The notes under the pieces: generated by a model
Told to the model about the DNA's origin: nothing
What the model saw: only the letters and a program-made list of their open reading frames with translations
Database searches by the model: none
Made by a program: the position numbers and the translations under genes
Origin: Collinsella sp. OM04-5
Lineage (GTDB): Bacteria; Actinomycetota; Coriobacteriia; Coriobacteriales; Coriobacteriaceae
Direction of reading: 5' to 3'
Length of the DNA: 64,000 nucleotides
Assembly (NCBI RefSeq): GCF_003439125.1
Contig: NZ_QSUU01000004.1
Location: forward strand, 111,824-175,823
In this document: positions 27,603-37,161 of the stretch, in pieces
Layout: each line of letters opens with the position of its first letter
How positions within the stretch are numbered: position 1 is the first letter of the stretch

Positions 27603-30338
27603 ATGCAGCGCGACGCATCGGACACTCGCGTCAATCCAGACCTCATCCTCAAGGCAATTGAGAAAGACGAGGCCGCCGATGACGCTCGAACCAGCCGGGG
27701 ACACCTCAAGATTTTCTTTGGCTACGCTGCTGGTGCAGGCAAAACCTATGCGATGCTTCAAGCCGCCCACGCCGCCAAGCGGCGAGGTGTCGACGTCGTC
27801 GCGGGATACATCGAGCCGCACGAACGTCCGGCAACTGCCCATCTTGCACAAGGGCTTGAGAACGTGCCCTGTAAACTCGCTGAGCACAACGGCATTGCGC
27901 TCAGCGAGTTCGATCTAGATGCGGCTATCGAACGCGCCCCTCAGCTCATCCTTGTCGACGAGCTCGCCCATACGAATGCGCCGGGGTCTCGCCACGACAA
28001 ACGTTATCAAGACGTCGAGGAACTTCTACATGCAGGCATCGACGTCTATACGACTGTGAACGTTCAGCATATCGAGAGCCTAAACGACATGGTTGCATCC
28101 ATCACCGGCGTTGTCGTGAGCGAACGAATCCCCGACCGCATCTTCGATGATGCCGACCAGGTCGAGCTCGTTGACATAGAGCCCGAAGACCTACTTGAGC
28201 GCCTTCGCGCCGGCCTCGTCTACCGTCCCGCACAAGCCGAGCGAGCGCAACAGCATTTTTTTACCGTCGAGAACCTCACCGCACTCCGAGAAATCGCGCT
28301 GCGCCGCTGCGCCGATCGCACCGGCCACCTCACAGACGCCGCACGCGTGCTGGGAAACCGTGACTACTACACCAGGGAGCGTATCTTAGTCTGTGTCTCC
28401 CCGGCGCCGACCAATCCCCGCATCGTCCGTGCCGCCGCACGCATGGCGAAAGCGTTTCGCAGCGAGCTCGTCGCCCTGTTCGTAGAGAGCCCGCGCACGC
28501 AAGCCATGAGCGATGATGAGCGCGCCAAGCTTGCAGACAATATCGCCCTAGCCGAGCAGCTCGGAGCACATATGGAAACCGTCTATGGCGACGACGTCGC
28601 GTTTCAGATCTCCGAGTTCGCACGCCTGTCGGGTATTTCGAAGATCGTCATGGGGCGCACGGGCGAGCACAGCAGCGTCCGTCAGGCCCTCTTTGGCCGC
28701 AAATCTCTCGTAGAACAGCTCATAACATTCGCCCCGAACCTCGACATTTACATCATTCCAGACCAGTCGACTCCGCCCTCCCGACCCAAAGGACGCCGCC
28801 ATGCGCTCGCCCTGCAGCCGCCCAGCAGCCGAAACGTGCTTCGCACGCTGGCCCTCTCTCTTGTCGCCACAGCGATCGGCACGGCTTTCCGCCATCTGGG
28901 ATTTGCCGATTCCAGCATCATATCCCTCTATATCCTCACGGCCCTGCTGACCGCCGTCACCACGACGGGGCGTATCTGCACGATCGTATCGAGCGTGCTC
29001 TCTGTAGTGCTTTACAACTTCTGCTTCGTAACGCCTCTGTTTTCGCTCGCCAGCTACGACCGAAGCTATCTGGTCACGTTCGGCATCATGTTCGCTACCG
29101 CTATGGTCGCCGGCGAGTTAACTGCGCGCATCGCCGACAACGCCCGTACCTCCGCCGAGAACGCATTCAAAACGCGCGTACTCCTCGAAACGAACCAGCT
29201 CTTGCAGCAAGCCCATAGCGCGGAGGAGTGTGCCCGCGTCGCCATGAACCAACTCATCAAACTGCTAAAACTCGACGTGGTCTTCTACACCGCCGAACAC
29301 GGCACGCTCGGCAAGACGCTCTATGAGTCCGCTGGCACCGAAAACCGATCCGCGTCGCTGCTCACCGACTACGAGCGCGCTGTTGCAACCTGGACCTACA
29401 CCAACAACAAACGCGCGGGCGCAAGCACGCGGACCCTGCCCGAGGCGCGCTGCCTCTACCTCGCGGTTCGCACCGGCGACAAGGTATTCGGTGTCATCGG
29501 CATCGACCTGGAGGGGCGCGAGATCGAAGCCTTCGAGCATTCGATCGTCCTATCTATCGTAGGCGAATGCGCCTTGGCGCTCGAAAGCGACCGGGCGGCG
29601 CAAGAGCGCGAAGAGGCTGCGGTCTTGGCGAAAAACGAGCAGCTGCGCGCCAACCTTTTGCGCTCCATCGGCCACGATTTGAGGACACCACTCACGGCTA
29701 TATCCGGATCTGCGGCAATCCTTCGGAAGAGCGACGAGAAGCTCAGCCTCGAACAACGCTGCGATCTTGCCGATGCCATCTACGACGACTCCCTCTGGCT
29801 TATCGATACCGTGGAGAACCTCCTCGCCATCACACGCGTCGAGGATGGCACCATTTGCCTCAACTTCACATCCGAGCTCATCGACGAGGTCATCGAGGCC
29901 GCCCTCAGCCATGTCGCCCAAGCATCGCATGGACGTACCGTCACCATCGAGCACACTGACGACATCCTGCTGGTACGCATCGACGTCCATCTCATCATGC
30001 AGGTGCTTACGAATCTCATCATGAACGCCTTCAAATACACGCCCGAGGACTCGACTGTCACCATCAGCGCACGTCGCGAGGGTGCGTTCGTCGTGGTGGA
30101 CGTCGCAGACGATGGGCCGGGTGTGGCAGACTGCGACAAGCCTCATATCTTTGAGCGCTTCTTCACCTCACGCAATACGCGGCCCGTGGATTCGCGTCGA
30201 AGCATCGGCCTTGGGCTGTCGCTCTGCCGCTCCATCGTGGAGGCGCATGGCGGCGTCATCGAAGCTCGCGACAACCACCCCCATGGGGCCGTCTTCCGTT
30301 TTACCCTGCCCGCCGAGGAGATCGAGATTCATGAATAA
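27603..30338 (+). CDS. kdpD: sensor histidine kinase KdpD
   Basis: The 911-residue sensor controls kdp expression in response to K+ limitation. In order it shows: the KdpD N-terminal domain with Walker-type GYAAGAGKTYAM (about residue 45); a universal-stress-protein-like domain (ILVCVSPAPTNPRIV; KIVMGRTGEHSSVRQ); four membrane helices (~445-550); a GAF-like region; the HisKA phosphoacceptor in SIGHDLRTPLTAISG; and the ATPase domain with NLIMNAFKYTPED, DDGPGV and SIGLGLSLCRSIVEAHGG. The ATG at 27603 follows GAAAGG; frames extending to 27507 lack a ribosome binding site. It overlaps kdpE by 8 bp. Confidence 0.96.
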   Translation: MQRDASDTRVNPDLILKAIEKDEAADDARTSRGHLKIFFGYAAGAGKTYAMLQAAHAAKRRGVDVVAGYIEPHERPATAHLAQGLENVPCKLAEHNGIALSEFDLDAAIERAPQLILVDELAHTNAPGSRHDKRYQDVEELLHAGIDVYTTVNVQHIESLNDMVASITGVVVSERIPDRIFDDADQVELVDIEPEDLLERLRAGLVYRPAQAERAQQHFFTVENLTALREIALRRCADRTGHLTDAARVLGNRDYYTRERILVCVSPAPTNPRIVRAAARMAKAFRSELVALFVESPRTQAMSDDERAKLADNIALAEQLGAHMETVYGDDVAFQISEFARLSGISKIVMGRTGEHSSVRQALFGRKSLVEQLITFAPNLDIYIIPDQSTPPSRPKGRRHALALQPPSSRNVLRTLALSLVATAIGTAFRHLGFADSSIISLYILTALLTAVTTTGRICTIVSSVLSVVLYNFCFVTPLFSLASYDRSYLVTFGIMFATAMVAGELTARIADNARTSAENAFKTRVLLETNQLLQQAHSAEECARVAMNQLIKLLKLDVVFYTAEHGTLGKTLYESAGTENRSASLLTDYERAVATWTYTNNKRAGASTRTLPEARCLYLAVRTGDKVFGVIGIDLEGREIEAFEHSIVLSIVGECALALESDRAAQEREEAAVLAKNEQLRANLLRSIGHDLRTPLTAISGSAAILRKSDEKLSLEQRCDLADAIYDDSLWLIDTVENLLAITRVEDGTICLNFTSELIDEVIEAALSHVAQASHGRTVTIEHTDDILLVRIDVHLIMQVLTNLIMNAFKYTPEDSTVTISARREGAFVVVDVADDGPGVADCDKPHIFERFFTSRNTRPVDSRRSIGLGLSLCRSIVEAHGGVIEARDNHPHGAVFRFTLPAEEIEIHE

Positions 30339-31035
30339 TGCCGCTAAGCCACGCATCCTCCTGGTCGAAGATGACCTGACCGTTCAAAACCTCGTTTCGA
30401 CCGCGCTTGACCTCCACGGCTATGTCGTGAGCAAGGTTTGCAACGGCCAGGCCGCCATCATGGATGCGGTGTCGCACGGCCCCAGCCTCATCATGCTCGA
30501 CCTCGGCCTTCCCGACATTGACGGTATCGAGGTCATCACGAAGATCCGAAGCTGGTCGGCAGTCCCCATTATCGTCATTTCGGCGCGCACCGAAGATTCC
30601 GACAAGATTGCAGCACTTGACGCAGGGGCAGACGACTACCTCACCAAGCCCTTTTCTGTGGATGAGTTGCTCGCGCGCGTCCGTGCGAATTTGAGGCGCT
30701 CCTCGATGGCGTCAAGCGAATCGACAGAAGCGAGCACGTTCGACAACGGTCCGCTGCATATCGACTACGCCGCGGGATACGCGACGAAAGACGGACGCGA
30801 GCTCTCGCTCACCCCAACCGAGTACAAATTGCTCGTCCTTCTGGCGAAAAACGTCGACAAGGTGCTCACCCACACCTTCATCACCCGCGAGATATGGGGC
30901 ACGAGCTGGGACAGCGATCTGGCGAGCCTGCGCGTGTTCATGCGCACCCTGCGCAAGAAGATCGAGGCAGACCCCTCTCACCCCAAGATGATTCAGACGC
31001 ACATGGGTGTCGGGTACCGCATGCAGCGTCTCTAG
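30331..31035 (+). CDS. kdpE: response regulator KdpE
   Basis: The 234-residue OmpR-type regulator has a receiver domain with acidic pair EDD, phospho-acceptor Asp in IMLDLGLPDIDG and Lys in LTKPFSVDELL, then a winged helix (LSLTPTEYKLLVLLAKNVDK; ASLRVFMRTLRKKIE; MGVGYRMQRL). The ATG overlaps the kdpD stop in ATGAATAA, so translation is coupled. It probably activates kdpFABC from the divergent region at 27.4 kb. Confidence 0.96.
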   Translation: MNNAAKPRILLVEDDLTVQNLVSTALDLHGYVVSKVCNGQAAIMDAVSHGPSLIMLDLGLPDIDGIEVITKIRSWSAVPIIVISARTEDSDKIAALDAGADDYLTKPFSVDELLARVRANLRRSSMASSESTEASTFDNGPLHIDYAAGYATKDGRELSLTPTEYKLLVLLAKNVDKVLTHTFITREIWGTSWDSDLASLRVFMRTLRKKIEADPSHPKMIQTHMGVGYRMQRL

Positions 31036-31045
31036 CCCACCCCAC

Positions 31046-31163
31046 AAAAAAGTTGCGGTGGAATACGGAGTAGATAAGGCCTTTGACGGCCAAAACAGTC
31101 TGTATTTCACCGCAACTGATGGGCGGGATGGAGTTAGAGGCCCAGGTAGTTGGTCATGCCTTC
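31046..31163. repeat. repeat family 2, copy 2
   Basis: The same unit as at 22630-22746, in the same orientation. The stem pairs GTTGCGGTGGAATACGGA (31052-31069) with a right arm ending at 31116. One right-arm base differs from copy 1, giving a second G-U-type pair and leaving pairing intact. The A-tract lies on its left, so it can terminate only minus-strand transcription, not kdpE. Confidence 0.8.
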
Positions 31164-31247
31164 GACGGCGAGATTGGCGCTCGCTACGGCATGGACCACG
31201 GTGAGCGGGCCGTTGACCACATAGTTAGCGATACCCAAAAATACTCT
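31134..31247 (-). pseudogene. possible C-terminal coding remnant inside repeat family 2
   Basis: On the minus strand an open stretch of 37 codons reads RVFLGIANYVVNGPLTVVHA to ASANLAVEGMTNYLGL and a TAA. No start codon with a ribosome binding site was seen. The corresponding part of copy 1, just after kdpC, encodes EGMTDYL with mostly third-base differences, which suggests former coding. No family is recognised. Confidence 0.3.
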
Positions 31248-31278
31248 TCAACTCGCCACACTCTCCCCCAAATGTGCA

Positions 31279-31312
31279 AAGCGCCCCGCGAACGGATGCT
31301 CGCGAGGCGCTT
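31279..31312 (-). terminator. terminator of the small Cys-rich gene
   Basis: AAGCGCCcCGCGA and TCGCGaGGCGCTT pair with one mismatch around a loop. On the minus strand TTTG follows. It lies 15 bp after the stop of the gene at 31327. Confidence 0.65.
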
Positions 31313-31326
31313 GGGTGCCTGGACCT

Positions 31327-31527
31327 TTATTTGATACCGCGGCCCAAGTCTTCGGCGATTTTGTCTACGCCCTTAAGTGCGGCGCAGGTCTTTTTGTTGG
31401 AGCAATGCCCCGTACAAACGCCACCCTGGGCGCAGTCGGCGCAGGTGCCCTTTCGGTAGATACGCACGCACACGGCGACAAACGCAATGCCGATAACAGC
31501 CAACACAACAATATCGATAGGTGCCAT
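31327..31527 (-). CDS. FeoB-associated Cys-rich membrane protein
   Basis: The 66-residue protein has one N-terminal membrane helix (IDIVVLAVIGIAFVAVCVRI) and a Cys-rich tail (GTCADCAQGGVCTGHCSNKKTC). Small proteins of this form accompany FeoB in many anaerobes and may take part in Fe2+ handling; their exact role is not established. It follows feoB on the same strand, about 200 bp downstream and beyond a terminator and a repeat, so it may have its own promoter. Confidence 0.82.
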   Translation of the reverse strand: MAPIDIVVLAVIGIAFVAVCVRIYRKGTCADCAQGGVCTGHCSNKKTCAALKGVDKIAEDLGRGIK

Positions 31528-31575
31528 AGTAAGCCTCCTCTAGTTAACCACCACTTACTTTACCCCATCTTCCAC

Positions 31576-31626
31576 CTGCCAAAAAGGGACAGGTTTGTTT
31601 TGGTCGGTTTTATCTGCGGAAACGCC
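31576..31626 (+). repeat. dispersed repeat, copy 2
   Basis: GCCAAAAAGGGACAGGTTTG, then TTTTGGTCGG, then TTTTATCTG matches the minus strand of 1178-1226 over about 45 bp with few differences. Confidence 0.65.
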
Positions 31627-31670
31627 ACATCTTACTTCTGGAGCAAAGCAATCTGTCCCCCATTGCACCA

Positions 31671-31703
31671 AAAAGCCCGAGTGTCGCTGGGACACCCGGG
31701 CTC
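31671..31703 (-). terminator. terminator of feoB
   Basis: On the minus strand AGCCCGGGTGTCC and GGACACTCGGGCT form a stem with a 4-nt loop, followed by TTTTTGG. It lies 29 bp after the feoB stop. Confidence 0.85.
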
Positions 31704-31731
31704 ATGGAAAGGGGCTAATCCTTATTCGGAC

Positions 31732-34059
31732 TTAAGCGGAAACTGCGGCGGAAGCAGTGTTGGTCTCGTCCTCGTCGGTCCAAGCATGTTTAGGCATGGG
31801 ACGGAAGATCTGGAAGAGCATCGCAACCAGCAGCACGATGGCCACAACCGTCCAGATACCAAACTGTCCAAGAACGAACAGGTTGTAGAACTGGTTGATG
31901 AACAGACCAATGACCCAAGCAAAGGCGCACTCGTAACCGATCGCGATGGCGGTCCACTTGCCGGAATCCATCTGGTTGCGGATAGTGCCCATGGCGGCAA
32001 AGCACGGAGCGCACAGCAGGTTGAACGCACCAAAGGCAACGCAAGCGCCCATAGTCGGGAACATGCCGGCGAACGCGGTCCACAGGCTCGGGTCGGTCTC
32101 GCCGGCGTCGGCGACGGACAGCAGCGAACCGGCGGTGGCGACGACGTTCTCCTTAGCGACAAGGCCCGAGACGGTCAGCGCAGTTGCCTGCCAGGTGCTA
32201 AAGCCGAGCGGGGCGAAGATCCAGGCGACCAGGTTGCCCAGCATGGCAAGCACGGAGTAGTCCATGAACTCCTCGGGGATGCCCTCCATAGCAGGCAGGA
32301 AGCCAAACGTGCCGTTGTAGCTACCAAAGTTGGACAGGAACCAAACAACGACGGTGGACGCGAAGATGACCGTGCCGGCCTTCTTGATAAAGGCCCAGCA
32401 GCGCTCCCACACGTGCAGCGCCCAAGAGCGGATCGCCGGGAAGTGGTAGGCGGGAAGCTCCATAACGAACGGCGTCGGGCGGCCGGCGAAGAGCTTGGTC
32501 TTCTTGAGCATGAGGCCCGAAGCGATGACGGCAAAGACGCCCAGGAAGTAGAAGAGCGGGCTGATCCACGCGGCGGTGGTGGAAGAATCGCCGATGATGG
32601 AACCCATGAGCAGGGCGATGATCGGCAGCTTAGCGCCACAGGGAATAAACGTGGTGGTCATGACCGTCATGCGGCGGTCCTTCTCGTTCTCGATGGTCTT
32701 GGTGGCCATGACGCCGGGGACGCCGCAGCCCGAGGATACGAGCATGGGGATGAACGACTTACCGGACAGGCCAAAGCGGCGGAACACACGGTCCATGATG
32801 AAGGCGACGCGGGCCATATAGCCGCAGTCCTCCAGAAAGGACAGCATCACAAAGAGCAGGAACATCTGCGGGACGAAGCCGAAGATGGCACCCAGTCCGC
32901 CGACGATACCGTCGCAGACCAGCGAATCGACCAGGCCACCGTCCTCGGTGCCACCTGCCACAAGGGCGTCGTGCACCACGGTGGTGATGCCGGGGACATA
33001 GGGGCCGTACTGCGCCGGGTCGACCGAGTCGGCATTGTCGCCCGCAGCCTCGACAGCTGCGTCGTAGGCGTCGCGACCCTGACCGAGCACATACCAACCG
33101 TCGGTACCGAAGAGCTGGTCGTTGGTGAAGTCGGTCACCGTGCCGCCCAGGGTGGAAACGGCGATGTAGTACACGCAGAACATGATGACCACAAAGATCG
33201 GCAGGCCCAGGATACGGTTGGTAACCACGCGGTCGATCCTCTCGGAGGTGCTCATCTTGGCCGGAGCCTTAGTGAGGCACTCGTCAATGATGTGCGCGAT
33301 GACGCCGTAACGCTCCCCGGTAATGATGGACTCGGCGTCGTCATCGCAATCCTGCTCGCACTGGGCGACCAGTTGCTCCACGCGAGCGGCCTTCTCCTTA
33401 GAGAGGTTGATGAGCTTGCAGGCGTCCGCGTCGCGCTCGAACAGCTTGACAGCGTAGTAGCGGCGCTTGTTGGCGGGAACGCTCGCCGGCAGATTGTTCT
33501 CGATGTGGTCCAGAACGTCCTCGATGGAGGAATCGAACTTGTGCTCCGGCACCTGGCCCTTGGAAGCAGCGGACTTCTTGACCTGCTCGAACAGCTCCTT
33601 GATGCCCTTGTTCTTAAGGGCCGAGATCATCATGACCGGACAACCGAGCTTCTTGGAGAGCTTGTCCGTGTCGATCTTATCGCCGTTCTTCTCGACCAGG
33701 TCGGCCATGTTGAGGGCAACGACCACGGGCAGGCCGGTCTCGATAACCTGAAGCGCCAGGTACAGGTTACGCTCGAGGTTGGTGGCGTCGACCACCTGGA
33801 CGACGACATCGGGCTCGCCGCTCATGAGGTAATCGCGCGAGCACTGCTCCTCAGGGCTGTAGGGGGAAAGCGAGTAGATGCCAGGGAGGTCCGTGATGGT
33901 AACGTTCTTGTCGCTTAGGAGCTTGGCCTCCTTTTTCTCAACCGTGACGCCGGGCCAGTTGCCAACGTAGCCGTTGGCGCCGGTGATCAGGTTGAAAAGC
34001 GTGGTCTTGCCGCAGTTGGGGTTACCCGCCAGCGCGACATGGATCTGAGAATCCGCCAT
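31732..34059 (-). CDS. feoB: ferrous iron transporter FeoB
   Basis: The 775-residue protein takes up Fe2+ across the membrane. The N-terminal G domain shows GNPNCGKTTLFN (residues 12-23), the G3 motif DLPGIYSLSP, and NMAD as G4. Then come the helical guanine-dissociation-inhibitor domain and the membrane part with the two Gate repeats (IPMLVSSGCGVPGVMATKTI; FIPCGAKLPIIALLMGS). The C-terminus is polar. AGAAGGA precedes the ATG. It is the third gene after two feoA copies; an iron-box-like palindrome lies between feoA and feoB. Confidence 0.97.
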   Translation of the reverse strand: MADSQIHVALAGNPNCGKTTLFNLITGANGYVGNWPGVTVEKKEAKLLSDKNVTITDLPGIYSLSPYSPEEQCSRDYLMSGEPDVVVQVVDATNLERNLYLALQVIETGLPVVVALNMADLVEKNGDKIDTDKLSKKLGCPVMMISALKNKGIKELFEQVKKSAASKGQVPEHKFDSSIEDVLDHIENNLPASVPANKRRYYAVKLFERDADACKLINLSKEKAARVEQLVAQCEQDCDDDAESIITGERYGVIAHIIDECLTKAPAKMSTSERIDRVVTNRILGLPIFVVIMFCVYYIAVSTLGGTVTDFTNDQLFGTDGWYVLGQGRDAYDAAVEAAGDNADSVDPAQYGPYVPGITTVVHDALVAGGTEDGGLVDSLVCDGIVGGLGAIFGFVPQMFLLFVMLSFLEDCGYMARVAFIMDRVFRRFGLSGKSFIPMLVSSGCGVPGVMATKTIENEKDRRMTVMTTTFIPCGAKLPIIALLMGSIIGDSSTTAAWISPLFYFLGVFAVIASGLMLKKTKLFAGRPTPFVMELPAYHFPAIRSWALHVWERCWAFIKKAGTVIFASTVVVWFLSNFGSYNGTFGFLPAMEGIPEEFMDYSVLAMLGNLVAWIFAPLGFSTWQATALTVSGLVAKENVVATAGSLLSVADAGETDPSLWTAFAGMFPTMGACVAFGAFNLLCAPCFAAMGTIRNQMDSGKWTAIAIGYECAFAWVIGLFINQFYNLFVLGQFGIWTVVAIVLLVAMLFQIFRPMPKHAWTDEDETNTASAAVSA

Positions 34060-34134
34060 TCAATCCTTCTTCCTTGTGTGCCTGCGCTGCTTTCTCCGCG
34101 CAGGCTGGATAATGTGCTTCAAAGATGCTGCATT

Positions 34135-34154
34135 AAGTTAGAAAAACCTAACTT
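34135..34154. promoter_or_regulatory. DtxR/IdeR-like iron box before feoB
   Basis: AAGTTAG-aaaaac-CTAACTT is a perfect 7-bp inverted repeat. Its half sites match the TTAGGTTAG...CTAACCTAA pattern of iron-dependent DtxR-type repressors moderately well. It lies in the 123 bp between feoA and feoB and could give feoB separate iron control. Confidence 0.5.
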
Positions 34155-34182
34155 TATCTGCAGATATATGCGCCGCGAGCCC

Positions 34183-34404
34183 TTACTGGACCTCGACGAC
34201 GGCAGCCTCCTCCTTGCGGATGGAAAGCTCGTAGCCGCGCACGTTGATCTCGACCGGATCACCGAGCGGTGCAACCTTCACGACCTTGAACGAAGTGCCC
34301 TTGATGAGCCCCAGGTCCATAAGGTGACGGCGAAGCGCACCCTCACCGTGAAGCTTGACGATGGTAGAGCTCTCGCCCACCTTAACGTCACCCAACGTCT
34401 TCAT
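34183..34404 (-). CDS. feoA: FeoA domain protein
   Basis: The 73-residue SH3-like protein has the FeoA pattern: KVGESSTIVKLHG, LRRHLMDLGLIKGTSFKVVK and EINVRGYELSIRKEEA. FeoA interacts with FeoB and supports Fe2+ uptake. GGGGGACAAGAGG precedes the ATG. It is the second of two feoA-type genes in tandem. Confidence 0.93.
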   Translation of the reverse strand: MKTLGDVKVGESSTIVKLHGEGALRRHLMDLGLIKGTSFKVVKVAPLGDPVEINVRGYELSIRKEEAAVVEVQ

Positions 34405-34443
34405 CCTCTTGTCCCCCTTTCAGTTTTTATGAAATGCTGCGGA

Positions 34444-34686
34444 CTAACCGACGGTCATGATGTGCATGGCAACCTTGGAATCGATGCCAAAGCGTGCGCC
34501 CAGCACCGTGACGATGATATTGGCGCCACTCGAGCTCACCACGTGGATTTCGTTGCCCTCGACAAAGCCGAGGTCCTTGAGGTGGTGCTTCATGTCCTCA
34601 TTGCCCTTTACACGAGACACGCGCACGGTTTCGCCCGCTTTTACCATCGAAAGCGGCATGGCCGGCATCTGCGGTCCGCAAGACAT
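34444..34686 (-). CDS. feoA: second FeoA domain protein
   Basis: The 80-residue protein has an N-terminal extension with one Cys (MSCGPQMPAMPLS), then the FeoA core (MVKAGETVRVSRVKGNEDMK; HLKDLGFVEGNEIHVVS; VTVLGARFGIDSKVAMHI). TAGGAGC precedes the ATG. As the first gene of the operon it is probably FeoB's cytoplasmic partner together with the other copy; two different FeoA proteins per feoB is common in anaerobes. Confidence 0.92.
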   Translation of the reverse strand: MSCGPQMPAMPLSMVKAGETVRVSRVKGNEDMKHHLKDLGFVEGNEIHVVSSSGANIIVTVLGARFGIDSKVAMHIMTVG

Positions 34687-34730
34687 GAGTGGCTCCTAAC
34701 GTCAGTTCGTCCTCAACATCGACGCGATAA

Positions 34731-34780
34731 AAGTTAACCACGTCTATGTTCGCTTTAGTAAACTAGCACGTGGTTAACTT
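34731..34780. promoter_or_regulatory. palindromic control region of the feo operon
   Basis: AAGTTAACCACGT (34731-34743) and ACGTGGTTAACTT (34768-34780) are perfect complements 24 bp apart. Between them lies TAGTAAACTA (34756-34765), a smaller palindrome. The AAGTTA half site resembles the box before feoB. Repressor binding by an iron regulator is the likely use. Confidence 0.5.
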
Positions 34781-34831
34781 TTTGGAAAGGGTCCCTATTC
34801 AGATTTCGAAAAAGTTTCCTATATGAAACAA

Positions 34832-34866
34832 AAAGGCGCGGCAAAGAGCTGTCCTTTGCCGCGCCC
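34832..34866 (-). terminator. terminator of the HPr gene
   Basis: On the minus strand GGCGCGGCAAAG and CTTTGCCGCGCC form a 12-bp stem followed by TTTTTG, 9 bp after the HPr stop. Confidence 0.9.
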
Positions 34867-34874
34867 TGTCATGC

Positions 34875-35123
34875 TTAGAGCGAGAGGTTTCTGATCGACG
34901 TAACGCAGGAAGCCTCGTCTACGCCCGAAACGCGAAAGATGATGTCCTCGCCGCACTCGCCGTAGAGAGCCATGAGGCCCATGACATCGCGACCGTCGGT
35001 ATGGCGGTCGCCGATGCTGACCGACACGTCGCTACGGTGCTTGGCAATGATGTCATAGAGCAGCGCAACCGGGCGGGCGTGTAGTCCCAACGGATCTTTA
35101 ATCGTCTTTGTAAACTCGACCAT
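34875..35123 (-). CDS. HPr-like phosphocarrier protein
   Basis: The 82-residue protein has the PTS HPr fold, with the phospho-accepting His in DPLGLHARPVALL (residue 15). In the regulatory region, where Gram-positive HPr has a Ser (KSIMG), this protein reads GRDVMGLMALYG, with Asp instead. It therefore cannot be phosphorylated by HPr kinase there. The ATG at 35123 follows GGGAGGGG; a longer frame to 35168 has no ribosome binding site. It stands alone, so it may be the general HPr or a specialised paralogue. Confidence 0.88.
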   Translation of the reverse strand: MVEFTKTIKDPLGLHARPVALLYDIIAKHRSDVSVSIGDRHTDGRDVMGLMALYGECGEDIIFRVSGVDEASCVTSIRNLSL

Positions 35124-35216
35124 GTCCCCTCCCACGACATCACACATTCGGCCGGCAAACCCAGCCACGTGGTAGTTATTGTAGCGTTAGATGCTTATCG
35201 AGGGCCCCTCCGGATA

Positions 35217-35444
35217 CCCCGTGGTCAAAAAGTGGCAAATATGAGTACTGTCACAAATTTAGTAGCAGCAAAATCGAGAGCAAATTGCCTAGCTTGAGCG
35301 ATTCGAAGAGGTTGAAAGCCGTCAAACGCCCTTTAAAGGGAGTTAGATAAATCGATTTTGAGCCCATTTTCGCTCAGAGCAGGCCGAAAAATATGGCACT
35401 TCTTTTGCAACAGTACTCATATTTGGCATTTTTTGACCACGGGG
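35217..35444. repeat. 228-bp MITE-like element with 35-bp terminal inverted repeats
   Basis: The left end (35217-35251) starts CCCCGTGGTCAAAAAGTGGC and ends GAGTACTGT. The right end (35410-35444) is its complement with two mismatches in 35. The inner part is AT-rich with no open frame. No clear target-site duplication was visible. Confidence 0.75.
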
Positions 35445-35468
35445 GCCAAAACCATGCCCCAAAACACA

Positions 35469-35499
35469 AAAGGAGGGGCCTCGTAAGGCCCCTCCTTAG
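35469..35499 (-). terminator. terminator of the APC transporter gene
   Basis: AAGGAGGGGCC and GGCCCCTCCTT form an 11-bp perfect stem with a 6-nt loop; T-rich sequence follows on the minus strand. Confidence 0.85.
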
Positions 35500-35544
35500 G
35501 AAAGGGAATCGATTTATTCCACAGCCGTAGATTAATCCTAGCCG

Positions 35545-37020
<1,476 letters not shown>

Positions 37021-37044
37021 TCATCTGTTAAATGTCATCTAAAA

Positions 37045-37075
37045 CCGTCCGAGCTGCAAGTGCAAACACGGACGG
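37045..37075 (-). terminator. terminator of ebgA-ebgC
   Basis: CCGTCCG and CGGACGG pair around a 17-nt loop. On the minus strand TTTTAG follows, about 90 bp after the ebgC stop. Confidence 0.65.
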
Positions 37076-37161
37076 CGCACCTGCTAAGGGGAATGGGGAA
37101 AAGGGAGTCAACAAAGCCATCCCCCTTAACGGCGCGAAGCAAACGTCCAGGCGGACGAATA

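Larger units (their letters stand above)
35124..35544. other. 421-bp gene-free region
   Basis: Almost entirely occupied by the palindromic element at 35217-35444 and the terminator of the APC transporter gene. No gene seen. Confidence 0.7.

Noticed and set aside
30082..30330. An upstream extension of kdpE
   Set aside because: It would lie inside kdpD in another frame; the ATG at 30331 overlapping the kdpD stop gives the normal KdpE start.
31315..33918. An 867-codon plus-strand open frame
   Set aside because: Antisense to feoB and the small Cys-rich gene; low-complexity His/Gly/Glu-rich translation typical of a shadow.
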